Shown here: positions 8,712-17,960 of the stretch, piece by piece
Layout of the letters: each line of letters opens with the position of its first letter
Numbering within the stretch: position 1 is the stretch's first letter
Source: Burkholderiaceae bacterium
Lineage (GTDB): Bacteria > Pseudomonadota > Gammaproteobacteria > Burkholderiales > Burkholderiaceae_B
NCBI GenBank assembly: GCA_030158305.1
Contig: JAOATE010000003.1
Coordinates: 1 to 64,000, forward strand
Reading direction: 5' to 3'
DNA length: 64,000 bases
The notes under the pieces: model-generated
Database searches by the model: none
Told to the model about the DNA's origin: nothing
Seen by the model: the letters and a program-made list of their open reading frames with translations, nothing else
Position numbers and translations under genes: made by a program

Positions 8712-9341
8712 ATGACTGAAACTAAACACGCAGCTCCAAACCTCTCGCAGCGCCCTGCTTTGGTCATAGATGCGTGCATCATGATGTCGGGTTTGCTCAG
8801 ACCGCTGCTGCTCAATCTTGCTCAAACAGGTTTGTTTGACCCACTTTGGACGGACAAGATTGGGCAGGAGTGGCAACGTAATGCTGCCCGACTTTGGCCG
8901 ATTGATCCTGAGCTTCTTAAGAGTGAATGGCAAAGTATGCAAGAGCAGTTTCCATCCGCCAATATGGGGGATGTCACCCCCTTCGAAGCTGCGCTCAAGC
9001 ATACCGATCGTAAAGACAAACATGTCGCAGCGACAGGCATTGCCGCCGTAGAGACCGCACACTTAGGCCCCATCAGCGTATTGACGTGGAACATCAAAGA
9101 TTTCAGTCGCTCTGAACTCAGGCGTCAGCAGCTCGGCCTCATCGATCCGGATCGCCTGCTCTCGCAGTGGTGGCCCACGCAACGTCAAATACTTTCCACA
9201 GCGCTTGACCTCACCGTTGACGAATTAGTCACCAGTGGAAGAAGGCAACCAGAACCCATGCTCGGCATGTTGCGCCGCGACCGGCTGTTTAGATTGGCCG
9301 GACTTTACGAGCTGGCACAAAAAAACCCTGCCGGCTTGTGA
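8712..9341 (+). CDS. PIN-domain protein (VapC-like), no partner antitoxin visible
   Basis: 209 residues. 'ALVIDACIMMSGLLRP' supplies the first acidic residue of a PIN nuclease, 'DRKDKHVAATGIA' the central Asp, and 'ISVLTWNIKDFSRSEL' the terminal Asp. This pattern fits the PIN_3 group, and the C-terminal helical tail of about 60 residues is also seen in it. Such proteins normally sit beside an antitoxin with a DNA-binding domain, but none is encoded here. The gene begins 12 bp after the aceE-like stop without a clear ribosome binding site, so it may be read from the same transcript. Its last codons form the first arm of a terminator. Confidence 0.75.
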   Translation: MTETKHAAPNLSQRPALVIDACIMMSGLLRPLLLNLAQTGLFDPLWTDKIGQEWQRNAARLWPIDPELLKSEWQSMQEQFPSANMGDVTPFEAALKHTDRKDKHVAATGIAAVETAHLGPISVLTWNIKDFSRSELRRQQLGLIDPDRLLSQWWPTQRQILSTALDLTVDELVTSGRRQPEPMLGMLRRDRLFRLAGLYELAQKNPAGL

Positions 9342-9356
9342 CCTGACAGGGTTTTT
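9321..9356. terminator. bidirectional intrinsic terminator
   Basis: Arms AAAAACCCTG (9321-9330) and CAGGGTTTTT (9347-9356) form a stem with T tracts on both strands. It ends the rightward aceE-like/PIN transcript and the leftward pnp transcript. The first arm and the PIN stop codon (9339-9341) overlap, so termination signal and coding sequence share bases. Confidence 0.85.
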
Positions 9357-9375
9357 AATGACAGACCGTCAGTAA

Positions 9376-11550
9376 TTACTGAGCGGGTGCCTCTGGTGCT
9401 GCGGCAGCAGGAGCAGCTGCGTCAGCGGCGGGTGCTCCGCCTTGTTGCTCAATGCCACCAATGGCTTTGACCGACAAGCGCAAACGACCCTTGTCATCCG
9501 CCTCAATCACTTTAACGCGCAAAGCCTGACCGACTTTGAGCACGTCATTGATATTGGCGATGCGGTAATTTGCAATCTCGGAGATGTGCAACAAACCATC
9601 ACGTCCTGGCAAGACCTGAACGATGGCGCCAAAATCAAGCAGACGCAAAACGCTACCGTCGTATTCCTGACCGACTTCGACATCCGCTGTCAGTTCAGTA
9701 ATCCGGCGCTGAGCATCATGCGCACGATCAAGATCAGCACTCGAAATCACGATCGTGCCGTCATCAGAGATATCGATCTGGCAACCGGTTTCTTCGGTCA
9801 ACGCACGAATGGTGGCGCCGCCCTTACCGATCACATCACGAATCTTTTCAGGATTGATCTTCATGCTGAGCATACGGGGTGCAAAAGCTGACAGCTCGCC
9901 ACGCGAATTCTGGATAGCTTCGCGCATTTTGCTCAAAATATGCAGACGTCCGTCGCGAGCCTGAGCCAATGCGACTTGCATGATTTCCTTGGTGATGCCC
10001 TGGATTTTGATGTCCATTTGCAAAGCAGTGATACCGTTTTCAGTACCTGCTACTTTGAAATCCATATCGCCGAGGTGGTCTTCGTCACCCAGGATATCTG
10101 TCAGCACAGCGAACTTGCCCTCGTTGAGGATCAGGCCCATGGCCACACCTGCAACGTGATCCTTGAGAGGCACGCCTGCATCCATCATAGCCAGCGAACC
10201 GCCGCACACGGACGCCATCGAGGACGAACCGTTTGACTCGGTGATTTCCGAGACCAAGCGAATGGTGTACTGGAAGTCTTGAGCATCAGGCAACAATGGC
10301 ACGAGCGAGCGCTTGGCCAGACGACCGTGACCGATTTCGCGGCGCTTGGGTGTACCGACACGACCTGTTTCGCCTGTCGCAAACGGAGGCATGTTGTAGT
10401 GCATCAGGAAACGGTCGCGATACTCGCCCATCAGCGCATCGATGATTTGCTCGTTTTGCTTGGTGCCGAGTGTTGCAATAACCAGAGCCTGTGTTTCACC
10501 GCGCGTAAACAACGCGCTACCGTGGACACGGGGTAAAACGCCCAGGCGGATTTCGATCGGACGCACGGTTCGTGTATCACGGCCGTCAATACGTGGCTCG
10601 CCGCTCAGAATCTGGCTGCGCACGATCTTGGCTTCGAGATCAAACAAAATGTTGTCGACGGTCACGCCATCAGGTGCGGAAACACCTTGAGCTGTCGCCG
10701 CTTCAGCAAGTTTGGCATGCACGCTTGCGTACACCTGACGCAACTGTGTCGTGCGCTCTTGCTTTTGGCGCGTCTGGTAGGCGGCGTAGAGTGCATCCTG
10801 AGCAGCAGCAGTCACCGAAGCGATCAACGCTTCGTTTTTGGCAGCAGGCTGCCAGTCCCAGTCGGGCTTGCCAGCTTCGCGCACGAGGTCATTGATCGCG
10901 CCAATCACGGCTTGCATGGCGTTGTGGCCGAACACCACACCACCGAGCATGATTTCCTCAGACAACTGCTGAGCTTCAGACTCCACCATCAACACTGCGG
11001 CTTCTGTACCGGCAACGATGAGGTCCATCTGTGAGGTCTTGAGCTGGCTAGCGGTTGGGTTGACCAAATACTGGCCATCGATATAGCCCACGCGTGCGGC
11101 GCCGATAGGACCGTTGAAAGGGATACCTGAAATAGCAAGGGCAGCGGATGCGCCGATCATTGCGGGGATGTCAGGATCGATTTCTGGGTTGCAGGACAGG
11201 ACGTGAATGATGACCTGAACTTCGTTATAGAAACCTTCTGGGAACAGAGGACGCAAAGGACGGTCAATCAGACGCGACGTCAGCGTTTCTTTTTCAGATG
11301 GTTTGCCTTCGCGCTTGAAAAATCCACCGGGGATCTTGCCAGCCGCGTAGGTTTTTTCGATGTAATCAACAGTCAGAGGGAAAAAATCCTGACCTGATTT
11401 AGCTTCTTTTTTGGCGACAACAGTCGCAAGAACGACAGTATCTTCGACAGTTACGAGTACTGCGCCTGAAGACTGGCGAGCGATTTCACCGGTCTCGAGC
11501 ACAACAGTATGTTGTCCATACTGAAACGATTTGGTCACTTTGTTGAACAT
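9376..11550 (-). CDS. pnp: polyribonucleotide nucleotidyltransferase (PNPase)
   Basis: 724 residues, standard length. PNPase degrades RNA 3' to 5' by phosphorolysis and works in the degradosome. Two RNase PH-like domains occupy roughly residues 1-220 and 310-550; '[11 protein letters not shown]' and the '[16 protein letters not shown]' catalytic-core segment are present. A KH domain with '[17 protein letters not shown]' starts near 560 and an S1 domain near 625. The C-terminus ends in an Ala/Pro-rich tail. It lies downstream of rpsO, as in most proteobacteria. Confidence 0.98.
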   Translation of the reverse strand: MFNKVTKSFQYGQHTVVLETGEIARQSSGAVLVTVEDTVVLATVVAKKEAKSGQDFFPLTVDYIEKTYAAGKIPGGFFKREGKPSEKETLTSRLIDRPLRPLFPEGFYNEVQVIIHVLSCNPEIDPDIPAMIGASAALAISGIPFNGPIGAARVGYIDGQYLVNPTASQLKTSQMDLIVAGTEAAVLMVESEAQQLSEEIMLGGVVFGHNAMQAVIGAINDLVREAGKPDWDWQPAAKNEALIASVTAAAQDALYAAYQTRQKQERTTQLRQVYASVHAKLAEAATAQGVSAPDGVTVDNILFDLEAKIVRSQILSGEPRIDGRDTRTVRPIEIRLGVLPRVHGSALFTRGETQALVIATLGTKQNEQIIDALMGEYRDRFLMHYNMPPFATGETGRVGTPKRREIGHGRLAKRSLVPLLPDAQDFQYTIRLVSEITESNGSSSMASVCGGSLAMMDAGVPLKDHVAGVAMGLILNEGKFAVLTDILGDEDHLGDMDFKVAGTENGITALQMDIKIQGITKEIMQVALAQARDGRLHILSKMREAIQNSRGELSAFAPRMLSMKINPEKIRDVIGKGGATIRALTEETGCQIDISDDGTIVISSADLDRAHDAQRRITELTADVEVGQEYDGSVLRLLDFGAIVQVLPGRDGLLHISEIANYRIANINDVLKVGQALRVKVIEADDKGRLRLSVKAIGGIEQQGGAPAADAAAPAAAAPEAPAQ

Positions 11551-11572
11551 GACAATTTATTCCTTACAAATG

Positions 11573-11616
11573 AAAAACCGTGGACGTTGCGGCAGTAGTG
11601 CCGCACCGACCACGGT
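11573..11616 (-). terminator. rpsO-pnp intergenic hairpin, terminator-like
   Basis: Read leftward, an interrupted stem with outer arms ACCGTGG / CCACGGT and an inner arm pair around TGCGGCA...TGCCGCA is followed by TTTTT. It lies between rpsO and pnp, the place where E. coli has the rpsO terminator and the RNase III site that controls pnp mRNA. A similar dual role is inferred. Confidence 0.7.
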
Positions 11617-11649
11617 TGACTCACGGGGAGACTGCCCCATGGATACCGA

Positions 11650-11919
11650 TCACTTACGCAGACCGAGTTTTTCGATCAGTGCACGATAGGAATCTGGGTT
11701 GCGGCTCTTGAGATAATCTAGCAACTTACGACGACGGCTCACCATGCGAAGCAGGCCGCGACGTGAGTGGTGGTCTTTCATGTGGGTTTTGAAGTGACCT
11801 GTCAGCTCATTGATGCGGGCTGTCAGCAAAGCCACTTGGACTTCTGGGGAACCGGTATCGCCCTGAGCGCGTTGAAATTGCGCGACGATGTCGGATTTTT
11901 TAATATCAGCAACAGACAT
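11650..11919 (-). CDS. rpsO: 30S ribosomal protein S15
   Basis: 89 residues from the ATG at 11919, the exact normal size of S15; an upstream start at 11940 is unlikely. The '[51 protein letters not shown]' segment is the conserved 16S rRNA-binding core. GAGGTC precedes the start as ribosome binding site. It is followed by a hairpin and then pnp. Confidence 0.98.
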   Translation of the reverse strand: MSVADIKKSDIVAQFQRAQGDTGSPEVQVALLTARINELTGHFKTHMKDHHSRRGLLRMVSRRRKLLDYLKSRNPDSYRALIEKLGLRK

Positions 11920-11941
11920 TTTTATGACCTCGAGTGACAAG

Positions 11942-11965
11942 CGTCAGGACTGAGGCGACCTGACG
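11942..11965 (-). promoter_or_regulatory. hairpin in rpsO 5' leader
   Basis: In the transcript of rpsO the arms CGTCAGG and CCTGACG pair perfectly around a 10-base loop, ending about 22 bases before the start codon. A consensus TATAAT on the minus strand at 12016-12021 may be the promoter. S15 represses its own translation through leader RNA structures that differ among bacterial groups, so this is a candidate autoregulatory element. Confidence 0.45.
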
Positions 11966-12078
11966 TGAGTGAAAAATAAAACTAAAATATATATAAACAT
12001 CAATAAAGCTTCAGAATTATAGCCGATTGGCTAAAATGAACCTAGTTGGTTCTGCTTGAACCCCTGATTCGCCATTTA

Positions 12079-12657
12079 ATGAGCCCCATGATGACCAAAA
12101 TGACCTTCATTTCCGCTCCTCAGCCTGTTTCTAGCCCGAAACGCGGTCTGCGCGCGCTTCGTCCGGTCAGTGTTGCGCTTGCGCTGACATCCATCGCGAT
12201 ACTAGCGGGTTGCGCCAATTACCAATCCGTCAAACCCGGTATGTCTACGGCTGAGGCAATCCAAAAGCTCGGCAAACCGTCAACGACTTGTACGCGCGAT
12301 GACGGTACACAACGCCTGATTTGGTCCTTGCAACCTTACGGTCAGTACGCCTGGGGCACCAATACAACCAAAGACGGCAAAGTTGTTGAGGTGCAGCAGT
12401 TATTGACTGACGCACATTTTCAGGTGTTGGCCACCGGCCAATGGACAGATAAGCAGCTGGCTTGTGAGTTTGGTGAACCCGCCAACAAATACGGCATATC
12501 CAAGGGTCATGAGATCGTCTGGGCCTATCGCTACAAACAAGAGGGTGTATGGGCCTCGATGATGTATGTGTACATGGGTGCCCAAGGCAACCTAGTCAAC
12601 CGTTTCCACCCTGGTCCAGATCCAGACACGCTGGGTGGTGGCGACAGATTACGCTGA
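12079..12657 (+). CDS. predicted outer-membrane lipoprotein of unknown function
   Basis: About 192 residues. A positively charged N-terminus is followed by a hydrophobic segment and the lipobox 'ILAGC', so the mature protein is probably lipid-anchored. After it comes 'YQSVKPGMSTAEAIQKLGKPSTTC', which resembles the SmpA/BamE-like fold signature 'G.s..ev...lG.P'. A second copy, 'WTDKQLACEFGEPANKYGI', suggests two related modules. Several Met codons lie close together (12079, 12088, 12091, 12100) and none has a clear ribosome binding site, so the start is uncertain. The function is not known. Confidence 0.7.
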   Translation: MSPMMTKMTFISAPQPVSSPKRGLRALRPVSVALALTSIAILAGCANYQSVKPGMSTAEAIQKLGKPSTTCTRDDGTQRLIWSLQPYGQYAWGTNTTKDGKVVEVQQLLTDAHFQVLATGQWTDKQLACEFGEPANKYGISKGHEIVWAYRYKQEGVWASMMYVYMGAQGNLVNRFHPGPDPDTLGGGDRLR

Positions 12658-12674
12658 AAGTGATGGTTGAATGA

Positions 12675-12700
12675 GTTACAGGCAGCGCGCTGCCTGTAAC
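12675..12700. repeat. 26-bp perfect palindrome between convergent genes
   Basis: The half-site GTTACAGGCAGCG is followed immediately by its exact complement. It lies between the convergent lipoprotein gene and pssA. As RNA it would form a long stem with almost no loop. No T tract follows on either strand, so it is not a textbook terminator. Confidence 0.8.
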
Positions 12701-12708
12701 CTGTGATC

Positions 12709-13452
12709 TCAGCGCTTGCTGCGCTGCCAGCGCCAGAGCCAGACACCCCACCCAGAGAGTCCGTAGACAATAAATAATCCAAACAGAATCACGGGTGGAT
12801 TGCTAGAAATGAAGACAAAGCCTGCAACAAAGACCAAAATCACCCAAAACGGCACACTGCGCCCTAGGGCGAACGACTTACCGCTATAAAAGGGCAAGTT
12901 AGACACCATCGCCACGCCACAATAAAGCGTGATGACAAATGCAGTCCAGGCCAACAGTTCCTTGGGCACCTGCAGGCGGTTATCGACCACCAACCAAACA
13001 AATCCAGCAATCAGCGCGCCTGCAGCGGGACTCGGCAGACCTTGAAAAAACCTTTTGTCCACGACCGCGATATTGGTGTTGAAACGCGCAAGACGCAAGG
13101 CCGCGCCACACACATAGACAAAAGCCGCCAGCCAACCCCAACGACCCAAATCGTGGAGTGCCCACTCATACATCACCAATGCAGGCGCAACACCAAAGGA
13201 CGTCATATCCGAAAGGGAGTCGTATTGCTCACCAAAGGCAGAAGTCGTTTTGGTCAATCGTGCCACGCGACCATCCATGCCATCTAACACCATCGCGACA
13301 AAAATTGCGATCGCTGCCATTTCAAAGCGGTTATTCATCGCTTGGACCACAGCATAGAAACCCGCAAATAACGCAGCAGTCGTGAACGCATTGGGCAGCA
13401 GGTAAATGCTGCGGTGGCGTTGCTCGGGGTCGCGCAAGGGGTTAACAGGCAT
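12709..13452 (-). CDS. pssA: CDP-diacylglycerol--serine O-phosphatidyltransferase
   Basis: 247 residues of a membrane CDP-alcohol phosphatidyltransferase. It makes phosphatidylserine from CDP-diacylglycerol and serine. The family signature 'DGMDGRVARLTKTTSAFGEQYDSLSD' (D-G-x2-A-R-x8-G-x3-D-x3-D) is seen in the first third, with six or more hydrophobic segments around it. It follows psd by 12 bp on the same strand, so both steps of phosphatidylethanolamine synthesis are co-transcribed downstream of ilvC. Confidence 0.95.
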   Translation of the reverse strand: MPVNPLRDPEQRHRSIYLLPNAFTTAALFAGFYAVVQAMNNRFEMAAIAIFVAMVLDGMDGRVARLTKTTSAFGEQYDSLSDMTSFGVAPALVMYEWALHDLGRWGWLAAFVYVCGAALRLARFNTNIAVVDKRFFQGLPSPAAGALIAGFVWLVVDNRLQVPKELLAWTAFVITLYCGVAMVSNLPFYSGKSFALGRSVPFWVILVFVAGFVFISSNPPVILFGLFIVYGLSGWGVWLWRWQRSKR

Positions 13453-13464
13453 GGGATGAGCTCA

Positions 13465-14124
13465 CTATAGAGTTGTTTCGGGCAAATCAGCGAGCACAGT
13501 CGAAGTGGCACTGACCTTGTCACCAATCGCCACACGGGGGCGTGAACCTAGAGGCAAATAAACATCTACGCGCGAACCAAAGCGAATGAAACCATACCGC
13601 TGACCACGATAAAGATTGTCACCTTGTTTTGTATAACAAAGGATACGCTTGGCCACGAGTCCGGCAACTTGGACAGCGGTCACAACATGTCCTAAAGGGG
13701 TACGTAACACCATGGCATTACGCTCGTTTTCCAGAGACGCTTTGTCGAGGGCCGCGTTAAAAAACTTGCCAGGGAAATATTGAGTCATCAAGACTTCGCC
13801 ATCCACGGGCGAACGGTTGCTGTGCACGTTAAAAACGTTCATGAACACGCTGATTTTGAGGGCTTTGCGATCAGCGTAAGGATCCTGAGTTTCTTCGACG
13901 ACAACGATCCGGCCATCTGCAGGCGAAATCACTGCGCGAGGCTCAGTTGAACCAGAGCGTGCCGGATCACGAAAAAACTGCAGGACAAAAATCGCAATGA
14001 TCCAAAACAATACAGACCAAGCAGGTGACAACCAGGTCACTAGCAAAGCAATCAGGATCGAGCCAGCCAGAAAAGGCCAACCCTCGCGGGCAATAATCGG
14101 ATGGGGATAGAGAGGTGTATTCAT
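13465..14124 (-). CDS. psd: phosphatidylserine decarboxylase proenzyme
   Basis: 219 residues, the short class of Psd. It decarboxylates phosphatidylserine to phosphatidylethanolamine. Self-cleavage creates the pyruvoyl group at the Ser of '[12 protein letters not shown]'. '[16 protein letters not shown]' is the conserved core and two N-terminal hydrophobic segments anchor it. The ATG at 14124 is chosen because the in-frame start at 14175 lies inside the ilvC terminator. Confidence 0.95.
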   Translation of the reverse strand: MNTPLYPHPIIAREGWPFLAGSILIALLVTWLSPAWSVLFWIIAIFVLQFFRDPARSGSTEPRAVISPADGRIVVVEETQDPYADRKALKISVFMNVFNVHSNRSPVDGEVLMTQYFPGKFFNAALDKASLENERNAMVLRTPLGHVVTAVQVAGLVAKRILCYTKQGDNLYRGQRYGFIRFGSRVDVYLPLGSRPRVAIGDKVSATSTVLADLPETTL

Positions 14125-14144
14125 TGTATGTAGGAGGTTAACCC

Positions 14145-14173
14145 AAAAAAACACGCCCCGAGGGGCGTGTTTC
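14145..14173 (-). terminator. intrinsic terminator after ilvC
   Basis: On the minus strand the arms AAACACGCCCC and GGGGCGTGTTT form an 11-bp stem followed by a run of T. It separates ilvC from psd, so psd-pssA would need read-through or a promoter of its own. Confidence 0.88.
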
Positions 14174-14197
14174 AATTACTCACTGATTTAAGCGCAA

Positions 14198-15265
<1,068 letters not shown>

Positions 15266-15284
15266 TTAAATATTTAGCAGCAAA

Positions 15285-15776
15285 TCACAGCTTGAGGATA
15301 CGCTCGCCACGACCGATCCCTGAGACGCCTGTACGAACAGTCTCCAAAATCGCACTTCGATCCAAGGCGTCGATAAACGCCTGAATCTTGTCTTGATCAC
15401 CTGTCAGCTCGATGGTGTAGGCTTTATCTGTGACATCAATGATACGGCCACGGAAAATATCCGCCATCCGCTTCATTTCCTCACGTTCCTTGCCTACTGC
15501 ACGAACCTTAATCAACATGAGCTCACGCTCCAGGTGGGGTCCTTCGGTCAAATCAACGACCTTAATAACATCCACTAACCGATTCAAATGTTTGGTGATT
15601 TGTTCAATCACATCATCTGAACCCATCGTCACCATCGTCAAGCGCGACAGAGTGTTGTCTTCGGTGGGAGCAACGGTCAGGGTTTCAATGTTGTAACCAC
15701 GAGCAGAGAACAGGCCAACCACACGCGACAATGCACCAGGCGCGTTTTCCATCAGAACAGAAATAATGTGTTTCAT
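15285..15776 (-). CDS. ilvH: acetolactate synthase small (regulatory) subunit
   Basis: 163 residues, normal IlvH length. An N-terminal ACT domain starts 'HIISVLMENAPGALSRVVGLFSARGYNIETLTVAPTED', the valine-binding region in feedback-sensitive enzymes. The C-terminal half has the ALS_ss domain. It lies 10 bp after ilvB and 70 bp before ilvC, in one operon. Confidence 0.97.
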   Translation of the reverse strand: MKHIISVLMENAPGALSRVVGLFSARGYNIETLTVAPTEDNTLSRLTMVTMGSDDVIEQITKHLNRLVDVIKVVDLTEGPHLERELMLIKVRAVGKEREEMKRMADIFRGRIIDVTDKAYTIELTGDQDKIQAFIDALDRSAILETVRTGVSGIGRGERILKL

Positions 15777-15786
15777 GGTGGTCCCC

Positions 15787-17505
15787 TTATAGATCTTCAG
15801 AACCGAGCAACATTTCGGTCAAGCCCTTGCCCGCCTTGACCATTGGCCAGACGTTTTCGCTTTGATCCGTAATGAAGTCCATGAATACCAGACGATCTTT
15901 GAGCTTGAATGCTTCGCGCAACGCACCCTCAACATCAGAGGGCTTTTCGATGCGCATCCCGACGTGACCGTAGGCCTCAGCCAGCTTGACGAAATCAGGC
16001 AAAGCATCCATGTAGGACTCTGAGTAACGTGACGAGTAATCAATCTGCTGCCACTGACGCACCATCCCGAGGAAGCGATTATTCAAACAAATAATCTTGG
16101 GGCTCAGGTGATATTGACGGCAGGTCGAGAGCTCTTGGATATTCATCTGAATCGAGCCTTCGCCGGTGATACACGCAACGGTAGCATCGGGATTGGCCAT
16201 CTGCACACCCATGGCATAGGGCAAGCCCACGCCCATCGTACCGAGACCACCCGAGTTGATCCAGCGACGGGGCTTATCAAAACCGTAATACTGAGCCGCC
16301 CACATCTGATGCTGACCAACGTCGGAAGTAATAAAGGCATCGCCGCCGGTGACTTCCCAGAGCTTTTGCACCACAGACTGAGGCTTGATCAGCTCGGTTG
16401 AGTCGGCAAACTTCATGCAGTCTTTGCTGCGCCAGACGTCAACTTGTTGCCACCACTTAGCCAAGGCCTCAGTATTTGGGCGGGTTTCAGCGGCAGCCGC
16501 CTGATATTGGGACATCAGCTCGATCAACACGTCTTTGACGTTACCGACAATCGGCACATCGACTTTGACGCGCTTGGAAATCGACGATGGATCGATATCG
16601 ATGTGAATGATTTTGCGAGGATTTTGTGAAAAGTGCTTGGGGTTGCCAATCACACGATCATCAAAACGCGCGCCCACTGCGATCAGCACATCGCAGTGCT
16701 GCATCGCCATGTTGGCCTCGTAGGTGCCATGCATCCCAGGCATCCCGACGAACTGTTTGTCCGAGAAAGGATAAGCGCCAAGACCCATGAGTGTGTTGGT
16801 GCAAGGTGCGCCCATCATCTTGACGAACTGATTGAGCTCGGGCGAGGCATCAGACAAAATCACGCCACCGCCGCTATAAATCATGGGGCGCTCGGCTTGC
16901 AGCAACATCTGAACAGCCTTTTTGATCTGCCCTTGATGGCCTTTGACCACGGGGGAATATGAGCGCATCGTCGGCTCAGCCTTTGGAGGCGAGTATTTGC
17001 AATGCGCAAAACTGACATCTTTAGGAATATCCACCAGAACGGGGCCAGGGCGACCCGTGCGGGCGATATAAAACGCCTTACGCATGGTGTCTGCCAGCTC
17101 TTTGACGTCACGCACCAAGAAGTTGTGCTTGACGCATGGGCGTGTAATGCCGACTGTGTCGCATTCTTGGAAGGCATCTTCGCCAATCGCGTGCGTAGGC
17201 ACTTGACCGCTGAGGATGACCATCGGGATAGAGTCCATGTAGGCAGTCGCGATCCCGGTGACGGCATTTGTCACGCCAGGTCCGCTTGTGACTAAGCACA
17301 CGCCTACTTTATTTGAAGAGCGCGAATAGGCGTCAGCTGCATGCACAGCAGCTTGCTCATGGCGCACCAAAATATGTTTGAATTTGTCTTGCTTGTAAAT
17401 CGCGTCGTAAATATAGAGTACGGCACCGCCTGGGTAACCAAATACGTGCTCTACGCCTTCTTCGGCCAACACGCGCGTGACGATGTCTGCGCCATTTAAT
17501 TCCAT
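15787..17505 (-). CDS. ilvB: acetolactate synthase large (catalytic) subunit
   Basis: 572 residues from the ATG at 17505, which follows AAAGGAA. The frame is open upstream to 17763, but the extra segment has no family similarity. The order is TPP pyrimidine domain with 'HEQAAVHAADAY' (catalytic Glu), central FAD domain, then the PP domain with 'TGEGSIQMNIQELST...CLNNRFLGMVRQWQ'. It condenses two pyruvates, or pyruvate and 2-oxobutyrate, in the first common step of branched-chain amino acid synthesis. Confidence 0.97.
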   Translation of the reverse strand: MELNGADIVTRVLAEEGVEHVFGYPGGAVLYIYDAIYKQDKFKHILVRHEQAAVHAADAYSRSSNKVGVCLVTSGPGVTNAVTGIATAYMDSIPMVILSGQVPTHAIGEDAFQECDTVGITRPCVKHNFLVRDVKELADTMRKAFYIARTGRPGPVLVDIPKDVSFAHCKYSPPKAEPTMRSYSPVVKGHQGQIKKAVQMLLQAERPMIYSGGGVILSDASPELNQFVKMMGAPCTNTLMGLGAYPFSDKQFVGMPGMHGTYEANMAMQHCDVLIAVGARFDDRVIGNPKHFSQNPRKIIHIDIDPSSISKRVKVDVPIVGNVKDVLIELMSQYQAAAAETRPNTEALAKWWQQVDVWRSKDCMKFADSTELIKPQSVVQKLWEVTGGDAFITSDVGQHQMWAAQYYGFDKPRRWINSGGLGTMGVGLPYAMGVQMANPDATVACITGEGSIQMNIQELSTCRQYHLSPKIICLNNRFLGMVRQWQQIDYSSRYSESYMDALPDFVKLAEAYGHVGMRIEKPSDVEGALREAFKLKDRLVFMDFITDQSENVWPMVKAGKGLTEMLLGSEDL

Positions 17506-17945
17506 GATGTGATTCCTTTCATTACCGGCTTTTACCCTATGACTGCGTGCTGATTGAATAAGCAACGCTGAACCGCGACAGGTACAAGCAACATGCTCCG
17601 ACGTTTTCAGGCTCACAGAGCCTGGCCACCCGGACACCTTGCCAACATGGCGCGCATTCGCCATCAGGCTATGCACGCACCCAACAGGGGTGCACTGGAT
17701 CGAAACGGAAGCGACTGACCCAAGCTTTTGGCAAGGACAGAAGCAAAAGTTTATGTGTGACATGACATTTCAAGGTGGTGACCTAGAAATGCCTGTCGAC
17801 GCACAAAAGACGGTAAGCTTTTTGTGCGAATCTCAAACTTTAACGTGTTGTGCGCCGCAGCGCAAATCCTAGGTGCCGATATAGAGAGAGGTTGTCACCT
17901 CCGCCTGAGTCCGCTAGAGTGGAGTCTTAGAGACAAATTGCTGCA
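17506..17945 (-). promoter_or_regulatory. 440-bp intergenic region with structured ilvB leader
   Basis: No convincing gene lies here. Read leftward toward ilvB there are three hairpins. The first pairs GCACAAAA with TTTTGTGC (17801-17827), the second GCACCC with GGGTGC (17677-17693), and the third CAGGCTC with GAGCCTG around a three-base loop (17608-17624). No run of Ile, Leu or Val codons was seen in short frames, so a classical attenuator peptide is not supported. A structured RNA such as the betaproteobacterial ilvH motif is possible, but I cannot match its consensus by eye. The rightward promoter of the FUSC gene must also be here. Confidence 0.45.
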
Positions 17946-17960
17946 GTGCACACAGGAATG

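Noticed and set aside
17506-17763. In-frame N-terminal extension of ilvB (about 86 residues)
   Set aside because: It has no similarity to acetolactate synthase, no Ile/Leu/Val codon run, and the ATG at 17505 has a good ribosome binding site and the family N-terminus.
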